Positions 14,864-23,651 of a DNA stretch of 40,661 nucleotides are shown in pieces; positions within the stretch are counted from its first letter, which is position 1, and every line of letters starts with the position of its first letter. The stretch covers positions 1 through 40,661 of the forward strand of contig DASXAQ010000040.1 of the NCBI GenBank assembly GCA_036406615.1, in the 5' to 3' direction. The position numbers and the translations under genes are program-made. Origin of the DNA: DASXAQ01 sp036406615 (GTDB taxonomy: Bacteria; Actinomycetota; UBA4738). The notes beneath the pieces are model-generated. The model did no database searches. It was not told the origin of the DNA and saw only the letters and a list, made by a program, of their open reading frames with translations.

Positions 14864-16639
14864 GTGGTGTGGATGCAGCATCGGGAGGGCGAACGGGACG
14901 GGGATCGGGACCTCGTCGAGCGGTACGAGAAGGAGATCGACGAGCTCCAGACGCAGCTCAAGTTCCTCGAGGACGAGACGGCCCTGCTGCGCCGCCGTCT
15001 CACGAGCTCCCCGCGCCAGGTGAAGGTGCTCGAGGAGCAGCTGCTGCAGTCGCGCAGCGAGCTCGCGCGCGCCGTGTCCCAGAACGAGAAGCTGGTGTCG
15101 GTGCTGCAGTCCGAGCGCGAACGCCTCCAGGCGCTGAAGGAGGAGGTCGAGAAGCTCACGCAGCCCCCGGCCACGTTCGGCACCTACCTGCGCGAGAACG
15201 AGGACGGCTCGGTGGACGTGTTCACCGCCGGCCGCAAGATGCGGGTCAACGTCGACCCGGAGATCGAGCACGCACGCTTTCGCCCCGGCGTCGAGCTCAT
15301 CCTGAACGAGGCGCTCAACGTCGTCGAGGTGCTGGACCAGGAGGTCCAGGGCGAGGTCGTCACCGTCAAGGAGCCGCTGGGGCCCGAGCGCGTCATCGTG
15401 GTCGGCCGCGGCGACGAGGAGCGCGTCGCGCTGCTGTCGGCCAAGCTCCGCGAGGAGTCGGTTCGCGCCGGCGACCCGCTGCTGTTCGACGCGCGGTCCG
15501 GCTACGTGCTGGAGCGCCTGCCGCGCGAAGAGGTCGAAGAGGTCATCCTGGAGGAGATCCCGGACATCTCCTACGACGACATCGGGGGCCTGTCTCGGCA
15601 GATCGAGGAGATCCGCGACGCGGTGGAGATGCCGTACCTGTACGCGGAGCTGTTCCGCGAGCACCGGCTGAAGCCTCCGAAGGGCGTGCTGCTGTACGGG
15701 CCGCCGGGGTGCGGCAAGACGCTGATCGCCAAGGCGGTCGCGAGCTCGCTCGCCCAGCAGGTGGCCGAGCGGACGGGCCGCACCACCGCGCACTCGTACT
15801 TCATGAACATCAAGGGCCCGGAGCTCCTCAACAAGTACGTCGGCGAGACCGAGCGCCACATCCGCCTGATCTTCAAGCGGGCGAAGGAGCGCTCGGACGA
15901 GGGCTTCCCGGTGATCGTGTTCTTCGACGAGATGGAGTCGCTGTTCCGCACCCGCGGCACGGGCATCTCCAGCGACGTCGAGAACACGATCGTGCCCCAG
16001 CTGCTGGCCGAGATCGACGGCGTGGAGTCGTTGGAGAACGTCATCGTGATCGGCGCCTCCAACCGCGAGGACATGATCGACCCGGCGATCCTTCGGCCCG
16101 GCCGGCTGGACGTCAAGATCAAGATCGAGCGGCCGGATTCGCCCGCCGCGCACGACATCCTGGCGAAGTACCTGACGGCCGAGGTGCCGATCCACGCGGA
16201 CGAGCTGCGGGCGGCCGGGGACGACGCCGAGCGCGCGATCGCGCGGATGATCGACGCCACCGTCGAGCGGATGTACGCGCCGTCGGACGAGAACCGGTTC
16301 CTCGAGGTCACGTACGCGTCCGGCGACAAGGAGATCCTGTACTTCAAGGACTTCAACTCCGGCGCCATGATCGAGAACATCGTGAACCGCGCGAAGAAGA
16401 CCGCGATCAAGCGGTTCCTGTCGACGGGGGAGAAGGGGCTGCGGCTCGAATACCTGCAGGTGGCCATCCGCGACGAGTTCAAGGAGAACGAGGACCTGCC
16501 GAACACGACGAACCCCGACGACTGGGCCAGGATCTCCGGGAAGAAGGGCGAGCGCATCGTGTACGTCCGCACGCTGATCGGCGACGATCAGGGGCGCGGG
16601 CGGCAGGTCGAACGGATCAACGCCGGACAATACTTGTAG
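14864..16639 (+). CDS. arc: Proteasome-associated AAA ATPase ARC/Mpa
   Basis: This is the hexameric unfoldase that recognises Pup on substrates and feeds them into the 20S core. Order: N-terminal coiled coil (about 17-98) that binds Pup, one or two OB folds (about 100-225), and an AAA domain with Walker A GPPGCGKT (279-286) and Walker B VIVFFDE (350-356). The C-terminus ends in GQYL, the penultimate-tyrosine motif that docks on the proteasome alpha ring. Length 591 aa is typical. The start could be GTG 14864, GTG 14867 or ATG 14873; the ribosome binding site is poor. First gene of the arc-dop-pup-prcB-prcA run. Confidence 0.95.
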   Translation: MVWMQHREGERDGDRDLVERYEKEIDELQTQLKFLEDETALLRRRLTSSPRQVKVLEEQLLQSRSELARAVSQNEKLVSVLQSERERLQALKEEVEKLTQPPATFGTYLRENEDGSVDVFTAGRKMRVNVDPEIEHARFRPGVELILNEALNVVEVLDQEVQGEVVTVKEPLGPERVIVVGRGDEERVALLSAKLREESVRAGDPLLFDARSGYVLERLPREEVEEVILEEIPDISYDDIGGLSRQIEEIRDAVEMPYLYAELFREHRLKPPKGVLLYGPPGCGKTLIAKAVASSLAQQVAERTGRTTAHSYFMNIKGPELLNKYVGETERHIRLIFKRAKERSDEGFPVIVFFDEMESLFRTRGTGISSDVENTIVPQLLAEIDGVESLENVIVIGASNREDMIDPAILRPGRLDVKIKIERPDSPAAHDILAKYLTAEVPIHADELRAAGDDAERAIARMIDATVERMYAPSDENRFLEVTYASGDKEILYFKDFNSGAMIENIVNRAKKTAIKRFLSTGEKGLRLEYLQVAIRDEFKENEDLPNTTNPDDWARISGKKGERIVYVRTLIGDDQGRGRQVERINAGQYL

Positions 16640-16697
16640 GACGAGGGACGAGCCCGGGCGGCCCGCCCCGGACGGTGAGGGTGAGGGACGCGCGCGC

Positions 16698-18179
16698 ATG
16701 ATCCCGAAGGTCAGCGGCATCGAGACCGAGTACGGCATCTTCGGCCCGACCACGCCCGACTTCAACCCGGTGCTCGCCTCGTCGTTCCTGATCAGCGCCT
16801 ACGCGGGGAGCCTTCGGCGGATCCGGTGGGACTACGAGCAGGAGTCGCCCCTGCGCGACGCGCGGGGCTTCGAGCCCGTGCAGGAGCGCCAGCCGGTCGA
16901 AGACGACCTGGGCCTGGCCAACGTCATCCTTCCGAACGGGGCCCGGTACTACGTCGACCACGCGCATCCCGAGTACTCGACGCCGGAGTGCGCCACGGCG
17001 CGCGAGCTGGTCGTGCACGACAAGGCGGGGGAGCGCATCCTCGAGCGGTCGCTCGAGGCCGTGACGCCGATGCTGCCACCCGGGGAGCGCATCGCGATCT
17101 ACAAGAACAACACCGACGGCAAGGGCAACTCGTACGGGTGCCACGAGAACTACCTGGTGGATCGCCGCACGCCGTTCGCCCGCATCGTCCGGGACCTGAC
17201 CCCGTTCTTCGTGACGCGACAGATCTACACGGGCGCGGGCAAGATCGGGTCGGAGGGCGCCCGCGCCGCCGACCGCCGCGTGGCGTTCCAGCTGTCCCAG
17301 CGAGCGGACTTCTTCGAGGCGGAGGTCGGCCTGGAGACGACGCTGAAGCGGCCGATCATCAACACCCGCGACGAGCCGCACGCCGACCCGGAGAAGTACC
17401 GGCGCCTGCACTGCATCGTCGGCGACGCGAACATGTCCGAGGTCGCGACGTTCCTGAAGGTGGGCACGACCGCGCTGGTGCTGAAGATGATCGAGGACGA
17501 GGTGCTGCCGAACCTGTCGCTGGACGGCCCGGTGGCGGCGCTGCACGAGGTTTCGTGGGACCCGTCGTGCCGCCAGACGGTGCGGCTGCAGGACGGGCGA
17601 CGGGTCCGGGCACTGGAGCTGCAGTGGGAGTACCTGGACCACGCGAAGAAGTACGTCAAGGAGGTCGACCCGACGCCGTCCAACGTCGAGGTGCTGCAGC
17701 GCTGGGAGACGGTGCTGACCGGCCTCGAGGAGGACCCGTTCGGCATGCACCGGGAGCTGGACTGGGCGGCGAAGTACCGGGTGCTGACGGCCTACCGCGA
17801 GCGCGACAACCTGGAGTGGCGCGATCCGCGCCTGGCCATGATCGACCTGCAGTACCACGACGTGCGCCGGTCGAAGGGGCTGTACTACCGGCTCGTCGAC
17901 GGCGGGAAGGTCGAGCGGATGGTTGCCGAGTCCGAGATCCAGGAGGCCGTCTCGCAGCCGCCCGAGGACACGCGGGCGTACTTCCGCGGGCGCTGCATCG
18001 ACCGGTTCCCGGACGCGATCGCGGCCGCGTCGTGGGACTCGCTGATCTTCGACACCGGCCGCGAGAGCCTGCAGCGCGTCCCGACGCGCGAGCCGCTGCG
18101 CGGCACGCGCCAGCACGTCGAGGCGCTGCTCGACACCGCCGCCGACGCCGCCGCGCTGATCGACGCGCTGCAGGGTTGA
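16698..18179 (+). CDS. dop: Depupylase / Pup deamidase Dop
   Basis: This glutamine-synthetase-like carboxylate-amine ligase relative (493 aa) removes Pup from proteins and, where Pup ends in Gln, deamidates it. Landmarks are IETEYGIFG at the start, a ~40-residue Dop-loop insertion (about 35-75) absent from PafA, and the catalytic Asp at D87 in YYVDHAHPEYSTPEC. Further conserved segments are KNNTDGKGNSYGCHENYLV and RPIINTRDEPHAD. As Pup here already ends in Glu, Dop is probably only a depupylase. GGTGAGGG precedes ATG 16698. A GC-rich palindrome (GGGCGG-C-CCGCCC, 16656-16668) lies in the arc-dop gap. Confidence 0.95.
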   Translation: MIPKVSGIETEYGIFGPTTPDFNPVLASSFLISAYAGSLRRIRWDYEQESPLRDARGFEPVQERQPVEDDLGLANVILPNGARYYVDHAHPEYSTPECATARELVVHDKAGERILERSLEAVTPMLPPGERIAIYKNNTDGKGNSYGCHENYLVDRRTPFARIVRDLTPFFVTRQIYTGAGKIGSEGARAADRRVAFQLSQRADFFEAEVGLETTLKRPIINTRDEPHADPEKYRRLHCIVGDANMSEVATFLKVGTTALVLKMIEDEVLPNLSLDGPVAALHEVSWDPSCRQTVRLQDGRRVRALELQWEYLDHAKKYVKEVDPTPSNVEVLQRWETVLTGLEEDPFGMHRELDWAAKYRVLTAYRERDNLEWRDPRLAMIDLQYHDVRRSKGLYYRLVDGGKVERMVAESEIQEAVSQPPEDTRAYFRGRCIDRFPDAIAAASWDSLIFDTGRESLQRVPTREPLRGTRQHVEALLDTAADAAALIDALQG

Positions 18180-18214
18180 GCGCGGAGCTTCCCGGGCCGC
18201 CGGCGGACGGGCCG

Positions 18215-18220
18215 TAGAAT
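18215..18220 (+). promoter_or_regulatory. -10 element TAGAAT for pup-prcB-prcA
   Basis: TAGAAT lies between dop and pup, giving a leader of about 27 nt with GAAGGAG before the TTG start of pup. No convincing -35. It suggests that pup-prcBA can be transcribed apart from arc-dop. Confidence 0.45.
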
Positions 18221-18253
18221 AGGGATCCACCCGGACCGACGAAGGAGCATTCG

Positions 18254-18460
18254 TTGCCGCAGGAGCACGAACAGAAGCGAACCCAGCGCAAGGGCGGGGG
18301 CGAGGGCGGACAGGACGCCGAGGCCGGCCAGGCCGCCGCGACGAAGAAGGCCGAGGACCTCAAGGAGGAGATGGACGACATCCTCGACGAGATCGACTCG
18401 GTCCTGGAGCAGAACGCCGAGGAGTTCGTGAAGTCCTACGTCCAGAAGGGCGGCGAGTGA
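18254..18460 (+). CDS. pup: Prokaryotic ubiquitin-like protein Pup
   Basis: Pup is the 68-residue disordered tag that PafA links to substrate lysines. The sequence has the charged N-terminal half and the helix-forming segment LKEEMDDILDEIDSVLEQNAEE that binds the ARC coiled coil, and it ends SYVQKGGE. The last residue is Glu, the form ready for ligation, whereas mycobacteria and streptomycetes encode Gln. The start codon is TTG, placed 6 nt after GAAGGAG. The stop overlaps the prcB start codon in GTGA. Confidence 0.95.
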   Translation: MPQEHEQKRTQRKGGGEGGQDAEAGQAAATKKAEDLKEEMDDILDEIDSVLEQNAEEFVKSYVQKGGE

Positions 18461-19338
18461 GCGGGAACCTGCCGGGTTTCCCGGGGTCCCCGGACGCCGC
18501 ATATCCGCTGGGCGCCAACCCGAGCTTCGCCGACCTCGTCCGGGCGACGGAGGGCCCGGCCGCGGCGGCGGCCCCGATGGGCCAGCTGGCGACGCCGGGA
18601 TCCGGCGAGCCCCTGCGCGCGACCCACGGCACGACCGTCCTGGCGCTGAACTTCGCCGACGGCGTCGTGATGGCCGGCGACCGTCGCGCCACGGAGGGGT
18701 TCTTGATCGCGGACGAGCGCATCGAGAAGGTCTTTCCCGCCGACGACCACTCGGCGGTGGCGATCGCCGGAGTCGCCGGCCAGGCGACGGAGATCGTGAA
18801 GCTGTTCCAGACAGAGCTGGAGCACTACGAGAAGGTCGAAGGCGACGGATTGTCGTTGGAGGGCAAGGCGAATCGGCTGGCCCAGATGATCCGCCAGAAC
18901 CTCCCGATGGCCATGCAGGGACTGGTGGTGGTGCCGCTGTTCGGCGGGTACGACCTGCGCCACGCCCGCGGCCGCATCTTCCGCTACGACGTGACGGGCG
19001 GGCGCTGGGAGGAGGCCGACTTCCACGCGAACGGCTCGGGCGGCATCCACGCGCGCGGCACGCTGAAGAAGCGCTGGCGCTCCCAGCTCTCGCGTGACGA
19101 GGCGATCCACGCGGCCGTCGAGGCGCTGTACGACGCGGCCCAGGAGGACGCGGCAACCGGCGGCCCCATCCCGTCTCGCGGCGTGTTCCCGTCGGTGAAG
19201 ATCATCGACGCCGCCGGCGTCCACACGGTGGGCGACGACGAGCTGCGAACGGCCGCCGAATCGGTGATGGGCGAGCAGGCGCAGAGCCACAAGCCCGTCG
19301 GCGCCAGCGGCGCTCGCGAGGCCGAGGAGCCCGACTAG
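18457..19338 (+). CDS. prcB: Proteasome beta subunit PrcB
   Basis: This is the catalytic subunit of the 20S core. A propeptide of 58 residues ends in Gly58; Thr59 of HGTTVLAL becomes the N-terminal nucleophile after self-cleavage. Counting from it, Asp17 (D75 in AGDRRAT) and Lys33 (K91) are both in place. Total 293 aa, normal for the family. The GTG start overlaps the pup stop by four bases, indicating translational coupling. The C-terminal tail (about 275-293) is Gln/Ser/Glu-rich and probably disordered. Confidence 0.96.
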   Translation: MSGNLPGFPGSPDAAYPLGANPSFADLVRATEGPAAAAAPMGQLATPGSGEPLRATHGTTVLALNFADGVVMAGDRRATEGFLIADERIEKVFPADDHSAVAIAGVAGQATEIVKLFQTELEHYEKVEGDGLSLEGKANRLAQMIRQNLPMAMQGLVVVPLFGGYDLRHARGRIFRYDVTGGRWEEADFHANGSGGIHARGTLKKRWRSQLSRDEAIHAAVEALYDAAQEDAATGGPIPSRGVFPSVKIIDAAGVHTVGDDELRTAAESVMGEQAQSHKPVGASGAREAEEPD

Positions 19339-19339
19339 C

Positions 19340-20035
19340 ATGTCGTTCCAGCCCTACGTCCCGCCCGAGCAGCTCACCAAGGATCGGTCAGAGTATGCGC
19401 GCAAGGGCATCGCGCGCGGCAAGTCCGTCGTCGCCCTGGAGTATGCGGACGGCGTCCTGTTCCTGGCCGAGAACCCGAGCGCGACGCTGCACAAGATCTC
19501 GGAGATCTACGATCGGATCGCGTTCGCCGGGGTCGGCAAGTACAGCGAGTTCGAGGATCTGCGCATCGCCGGGATCCGCCTGGCCGACGTTCGCGGCTAC
19601 TCGTACGGGCGCGAGGACGTGACGGCCAAGACGCTCGCCAACGCGTACTCGCAGGCGCTGTCCACGATCTTCACGCAGCAGATGAAGCCGTACGAGGTCG
19701 AGATCCTGGTCGCGCAGGTGGGCGACGAACCGTCGGAGACGTCGCTGTTCCACATCCTGTTCGACGGCAGCGTTGCCGATGAGGAGGGGTTCGTGGCGAT
19801 GGGCGGGCAGTCCGAGGAGCTGACCGAGAAGCTGCAGGCGGCCTACCGTTCGGGCCAGCCGCGCGACGCCGCCCTGCGAATCGCCGTGGAGGCGCTGTCG
19901 AGCGCCGAGGACGGACACGCGGTGGACCCCGCGCGGCTGGAGGTCGCAGTGCTGGACCGGAGCCGCGGGCGTCGCAAGTTCCACCGGGTCGGCGCCGACG
20001 AGGTCGCATCGGCCCTGGCCGGGTCGCTTTCGTAG
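19340..20035 (+). CDS. prcA: Proteasome alpha subunit PrcA
   Basis: This gated ring subunit of the 20S proteasome (231 aa) lacks a propeptide and catalytic Thr. The N-terminal segment with SEYARKGIARGKSVVALEYADGVLF matches alpha subunits, and HKISEIYDRIAFAGVGKYSEF follows. The ATG lies one base after the prcB stop, with GAGGAG inside the prcB end as ribosome binding site. The C-terminus runs to ...EVASALAGSLS. Confidence 0.95.
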   Translation: MSFQPYVPPEQLTKDRSEYARKGIARGKSVVALEYADGVLFLAENPSATLHKISEIYDRIAFAGVGKYSEFEDLRIAGIRLADVRGYSYGREDVTAKTLANAYSQALSTIFTQQMKPYEVEILVAQVGDEPSETSLFHILFDGSVADEEGFVAMGGQSEELTEKLQAAYRSGQPRDAALRIAVEALSSAEDGHAVDPARLEVAVLDRSRGRRKFHRVGADEVASALAGSLS

Positions 20036-20041
20036 CGCTTC

Positions 20042-20467
20042 ATGCGCGGATCGTCGCGCGTTCCTCGCTTCGTGGCGCCGGCGGCCGCCGCGGTGATCGC
20101 CGTGGCGCTCGCCGTGGGATTGGCGGCGTGCGGCGGCTCCGGCGGACCGGCCCAGCCGTCGCCCACGTGCACGCCGAACGGCACCAGCCTTTCGATCGTC
20201 GCCCAGAACCAGTCGTTCAACCGCTCGTGCCTGGCGGCTCCGGCGAACGAGCGGTTCACCATCGCGCTGGTGAACCAGGACAGCGGGGTGCCCCACAACA
20301 TCTCGATCTACAAGACCTCCACCGCCGGCACGGCCCTGTTCAAGGGCCCGATCTTCGTTGGGCCGGCGACGCAGCGGATGACGGTTCACGCACTGCCGCC
20401 CGGGACGTACTACTTCCAGTGCGACGTGCACCCCGACACGATGAACGGCACCCTGGTCGTTCGCTGA
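20042..20467 (+). CDS. Cupredoxin-type copper lipoprotein
   Basis: This exported protein has 141 residues. The signal peptide ends in the lipobox GLAAC (lipid-modified C30). The rest is a plastocyanin/azurin-like fold with a full set of type-1 copper ligands: H85 (GVPHNISIY), C127, H130 and M134 (QCDVHPDTM). Such proteins carry electrons or bind copper outside the membrane, and many resemble domains of cytochrome oxidase or nitrite reductase. It begins only 6 nt after prcA, with no promoter, so it appears to be the last gene of the proteasome run. No functional link to the proteasome is known to me. Confidence 0.85.
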   Translation: MRGSSRVPRFVAPAAAAVIAVALAVGLAACGGSGGPAQPSPTCTPNGTSLSIVAQNQSFNRSCLAAPANERFTIALVNQDSGVPHNISIYKTSTAGTALFKGPIFVGPATQRMTVHALPPGTYYFQCDVHPDTMNGTLVVR

Positions 20468-20474
20468 GCCACAG

Positions 20475-21512
20475 CTAGCCGGACCTGACCGAAGGCGCGT
20501 ACCGGGCGGCGATCGCGTCGGCGAACGCGGCGAAGCGGTCGGCCAGCGGCCGGTCGCGGATCAGCAGCACGTCCTCGTCGTTGTCCTCGCCGCCGTGGGA
20601 CAGGTTGTAGCTGCCGGTCAGGACTGCCTCGTCGGCAACCAGGACTTTCGCGTGCATGTAGTCATGCACGGCGCCCTCTCGGTACGGCGTGGAGCGCTTG
20701 CCGGCCAGGCGAGGCCGGATGACGTCCCACGCGTCGATCTTCCAGCGGTTGGCCGTCACCCCCTGCCACTGCGCCCGGACCTCCTCCATCTGGGTTTCGT
20801 CGTACGCGCCACCCAGATCGAACGACGGGCGCGTGGCGAACTCCGCCAGCGTGCCGAGGACCGGTCCGGCCGTGAGGACCGGCGTGAGGACCCGGATGCG
20901 GCCGCGAGCCTCGCCGAGCAACGACGCGGCCGCCTGCGCCAGCGACGGTCCGCGCGGCGACAGAACCACCCGCACGTCGCGGCCGTCGATCTGCACCGGC
21001 CCGGCTTCGCCCCCGCCCGCCTCCACGGTTCCATGCGTCCACAGGCGGTCGAAGTCGGCGCCGTACGCGGCGGCCACGTCCGGGTGCTCCACGCGCAGCA
21101 CGACGTTCTCCTCGCGGGCGAACGCGTCGTCGGTCCAGTTCGTCGACCCCGCCCAAACCGACGTCGCGTCGCGCACCGCGTACTTGTGGTGCATGAGCGC
21201 GCCGCCGCCCGCCACCGCGCGCGTCGGCACGTCCAGCCCGTCGATGTCCTCGGGCCGGCACGCCGCGGGACGGGGCGCGGCCGGATGCCGCGGAACCTCG
21301 GCGTTGAAGACCACGCGCACGCGGACGCCGCGCGCCGCCGCCGCCTCCAGGGCATCGGCCACGGCGGCGCTCGCTCCCGTTCGCGCGTGGAAGTCGTAGA
21401 TGGCCACGTCGAGCGAGGAACGGGCCGCGCGGACCCAGCCGACCAGCCGTCCCGCGACGTCGGCGGGATGCTGGCCGCCGTCGCGTAGGAATTCGACCTC
21501 GAGGCCGCTCAC
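20475..21512 (-). CDS. Phospholipase D-like protein with two HKD motifs
   Basis: This PLD-superfamily phosphodiesterase has both catalytic boxes, HHKYAVRD...GSTNWTDD in the first half and HAKVLVADEAVLTGSYNLSHGGEDNDE near the end, so it is a full two-HKD enzyme in one chain. The family includes phospholipases, cardiolipin synthases and nucleases; substrate is undetermined. No signal peptide is obvious. I chose GTG 21512 (345 aa), 10 nt after the LOG stop; an ATG at 21554 would overlap that gene by 32 nt. It ends 7 nt from the convergent cupredoxin gene. Confidence 0.82.
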   Translation of the reverse strand: MSGLEVEFLRDGGQHPADVAGRLVGWVRAARSSLDVAIYDFHARTGASAAVADALEAAAARGVRVRVVFNAEVPRHPAAPRPAACRPEDIDGLDVPTRAVAGGGALMHHKYAVRDATSVWAGSTNWTDDAFAREENVVLRVEHPDVAAAYGADFDRLWTHGTVEAGGGEAGPVQIDGRDVRVVLSPRGPSLAQAAASLLGEARGRIRVLTPVLTAGPVLGTLAEFATRPSFDLGGAYDETQMEEVRAQWQGVTANRWKIDAWDVIRPRLAGKRSTPYREGAVHDYMHAKVLVADEAVLTGSYNLSHGGEDNDEDVLLIRDRPLADRFAAFADAIAARYAPSVRSG

Positions 21513-21522
21513 CGCGCCCGGC

Positions 21523-22194
21523 TCACCGCTGGTGGTCGCACGTGCCCTCGGCACAGGCCCGGACGGAGGCGACCGCGACCTCGGGCTCGTCGACGACCGC
21601 CAGCATGTCCAGGTCGGGCGCGGCGACCATGCCTTCGGCCAGCGGCCGCCGCCTGGCCCAGGCGAGCAGCCCTTCCCAGTAGGACGAGTGGAACAGCACG
21701 ACGGGGAAGTGGCGGATCGTCCGTGTCTGGATCAGGGTCAGCGATTCGAACAGCTCGTCCAGCGTGCCGAACCCGCCGGGGAAGACCACGAAGCCCTCCG
21801 CGGCCTTCACGAACATCGTCTTGCGCGCGTAGAAGTGCCGGAACGTCACGCCCCAGTCCACGTAGTCGTTCATGGCCTGTTCATTGGGGAGCTCGATGTT
21901 GAAGCCGATCGACGTGCCGCCGGCTTCCTGCGCACCGCGGTTGGCCGCCTCCATCGCGCCGGGGCCGCCGCCGGTGACGACGGCGAAGCCCGCCTCGGCG
22001 AACGCGCGCCCGACGGCGAGCGCGCCCGCGTAGGCCGGATGCGCGCGGTGCACGCGCGCAGACCCGAAGATCGTGACGGCGGGGTGAGGAACCCTGGCGA
22101 CCGCCTCGAATCCCTTTCGGAACTCGTCGGAGATGTGTCGCACGTGGCCGTCGATGTCCCAGTCGTCCGAGGACAGGATCGGGACGTCGCGCAC
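21523..22194 (-). CDS. LOG-family protein (lysine-decarboxylase-like fold)
   Basis: Family members hydrolyse cytokinin riboside monophosphates or AMP-like nucleotides to free base and ribose phosphate. The signature PGGFGTLDELFE is present, together with VTGGGPGAMEAANRGA and the FYARKTMF segment. The start is uncertain. GTG 22194 (223 aa) has a CAAACT -10-like element 7 nt upstream and a TTGCGA 17 nt before that. ATG 22254 (243 aa) would share its CATG with the divergent pafA start. It is probably co-transcribed with the PLD gene. Confidence 0.85.
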   Translation of the reverse strand: MRDVPILSSDDWDIDGHVRHISDEFRKGFEAVARVPHPAVTIFGSARVHRAHPAYAGALAVGRAFAEAGFAVVTGGGPGAMEAANRGAQEAGGTSIGFNIELPNEQAMNDYVDWGVTFRHFYARKTMFVKAAEGFVVFPGGFGTLDELFESLTLIQTRTIRHFPVVLFHSSYWEGLLAWARRRPLAEGMVAAPDLDMLAVVDEPEVAVASVRACAEGTCDHQR

Positions 22195-22240
22195 GCCGCG
22201 TAGTTTGCCGGGGCTGACCTCCGATCGCAACCGGCGGCCG

Positions 22241-22246
22241 TAGACT
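22241..22246 (+). promoter_or_regulatory. -10 element TAGACT, leaderless start of pafA
   Basis: TAGACT, 6 nt, then ATG 22253. No Shine-Dalgarno is present. Confidence 0.5.
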
Positions 22247-22252
22247 CCGTTC

Positions 22253-23611
22253 ATGGACCGGCGCATCTTCGGCCTCGAGAACGAGTACGGCGTGACGTGC
22301 ACGTTCCGCGGCCAGCGCCGGCTGTCGCCGGACGAGGTGGCGCGCTACCTGTTCCGACGGGTCGTCCACTGGGGGCGCTCGTCGAACGTGTTCCTGGAGA
22401 ACGGCGCGCGGCTGTACCTGGACGTCGGCTCACATCCGGAGTACGCCACGCCGGAGTGCGACCGGGTGGAGGACCTGATCTCGCACGACAAGGCGGGCGA
22501 GCGCATCCTGGAGGCCCTGCTCGCCGCCGCCGAGGTCCGCCTGCACGAGGAGGGGATCTCGGGCGACGTCTACCTGTTCAAGAACAACACCGACTCGGCC
22601 GGCAACTCCTACGGATGCCACGAGAACTACCTGGTCGCGCGCCAGGGCGAGTTCGCCAGGATGGCCGACCTGCTGATCCCGTTCTTCGTCACCCGTCAGG
22701 TGTTCTGCGGCGCCGGCAAGGTGCTGCACGGCCCGCGGGGCGCGCACTACTGCCTGTCGCAGCGGGCCGAGCACATCTGGGAGGGGGTGTCGTCGGCGAC
22801 CACGCGATCACGCCCGATCATCAACACGCGAGACGAGCCGCACGCCGACGCCGAACGGTTCCGGCGGCTGCACGTGATCGTCGGCGATTCGAACATGAGC
22901 GAGTTCACCTCGCTGCTGAAGATCGGGACGACCGACATCGTGGTGCGCATGGTCGAAGAGAACACCGTCATGCGCGACCTGACCCTGGAGAACCCCATCC
23001 GCGCGATCCGGGAGATCTCCCACGACATCACGTGCCGCAAGAAGGTCCGCCTGGCGACCGGCCGGGAGCTGACCGCGATCGAGATCCAGCGAGAGTACTT
23101 CGAGCGCGCCTCGCGCTTCATGGAGCGCCGCGGCGCCGAGGGCGTGACGGCGATGGTGCTCGACGAGTGGGGGGCCGCACTGGACGCGCTGGGGTCGGGC
23201 AGGCCGGACGAGCTTCGCACGAAGGTCGACTGGGTGGCCAAGCACGAGCTGATCGAACGCTACCGCGCAAAGCACGGGCTGCCGCTGTCGCACCCGAAGG
23301 TGGCGTTGATGGACCTCGCGTATCACGAGGTCAACCGCGAGCGCGGGCTGTACTACCTGCTCGAGCGACGCGGGCTGATGGACCGCGTGTCGAACGATCG
23401 CGACATCCAGCGCGCGATGCGCGAGCCGCCGCAGACGACGCGGGCGAAGCTCCGCGGCGACTTCATCCGGCAGGCGAAGCTCAAGCGCCGCGACTACACG
23501 GTGGACTGGGTCCACCTGAAGCTGAACGACCAGGCCCAGCGGACGGTGCTGTGCAAGGACCCGTTCCGTGCCGCCGACGAACGCGTGGAGCACCTGATCG
23601 CCCACATGTGA
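22253..23611 (+). CDS. pafA: Pup-protein ligase PafA
   Basis: PafA uses ATP to activate the C-terminal Glu of Pup and join it to substrate lysines. It is a 452-residue glutamine-synthetase-like enzyme opening with RRIFGLENEYGVTC. The catalytic Asp is D57 in ARLYLDVGSHPEYATPEC, and KNNTDSAGNSYGCHENYLV and RPIINTRDEPHAD follow. It lacks the Dop-loop, which separates it from the dop gene 5 kb upstream. The gene has its own -10 element and is separated from prcA by three unrelated genes on or near the opposite strand. Confidence 0.96.
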   Translation: MDRRIFGLENEYGVTCTFRGQRRLSPDEVARYLFRRVVHWGRSSNVFLENGARLYLDVGSHPEYATPECDRVEDLISHDKAGERILEALLAAAEVRLHEEGISGDVYLFKNNTDSAGNSYGCHENYLVARQGEFARMADLLIPFFVTRQVFCGAGKVLHGPRGAHYCLSQRAEHIWEGVSSATTRSRPIINTRDEPHADAERFRRLHVIVGDSNMSEFTSLLKIGTTDIVVRMVEENTVMRDLTLENPIRAIREISHDITCRKKVRLATGRELTAIEIQREYFERASRFMERRGAEGVTAMVLDEWGAALDALGSGRPDELRTKVDWVAKHELIERYRAKHGLPLSHPKVALMDLAYHEVNRERGLYYLLERRGLMDRVSNDRDIQRAMREPPQTTRAKLRGDFIRQAKLKRRDYTVDWVHLKLNDQAQRTVLCKDPFRAADERVEHLIAHM

Positions 23612-23651
23612 GCGGCCGTTCCGGGCCCGCGGCGAGCGGCCCCCGAGGGCG

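Noticed and set aside
22252..22255. Shared CATG as overlapping start codons of the LOG gene and pafA
   Set aside because: Possible on paper, but the LOG gene has a better-placed GTG at 22194 with a -10-like element, and the longer start would cross the pafA promoter.
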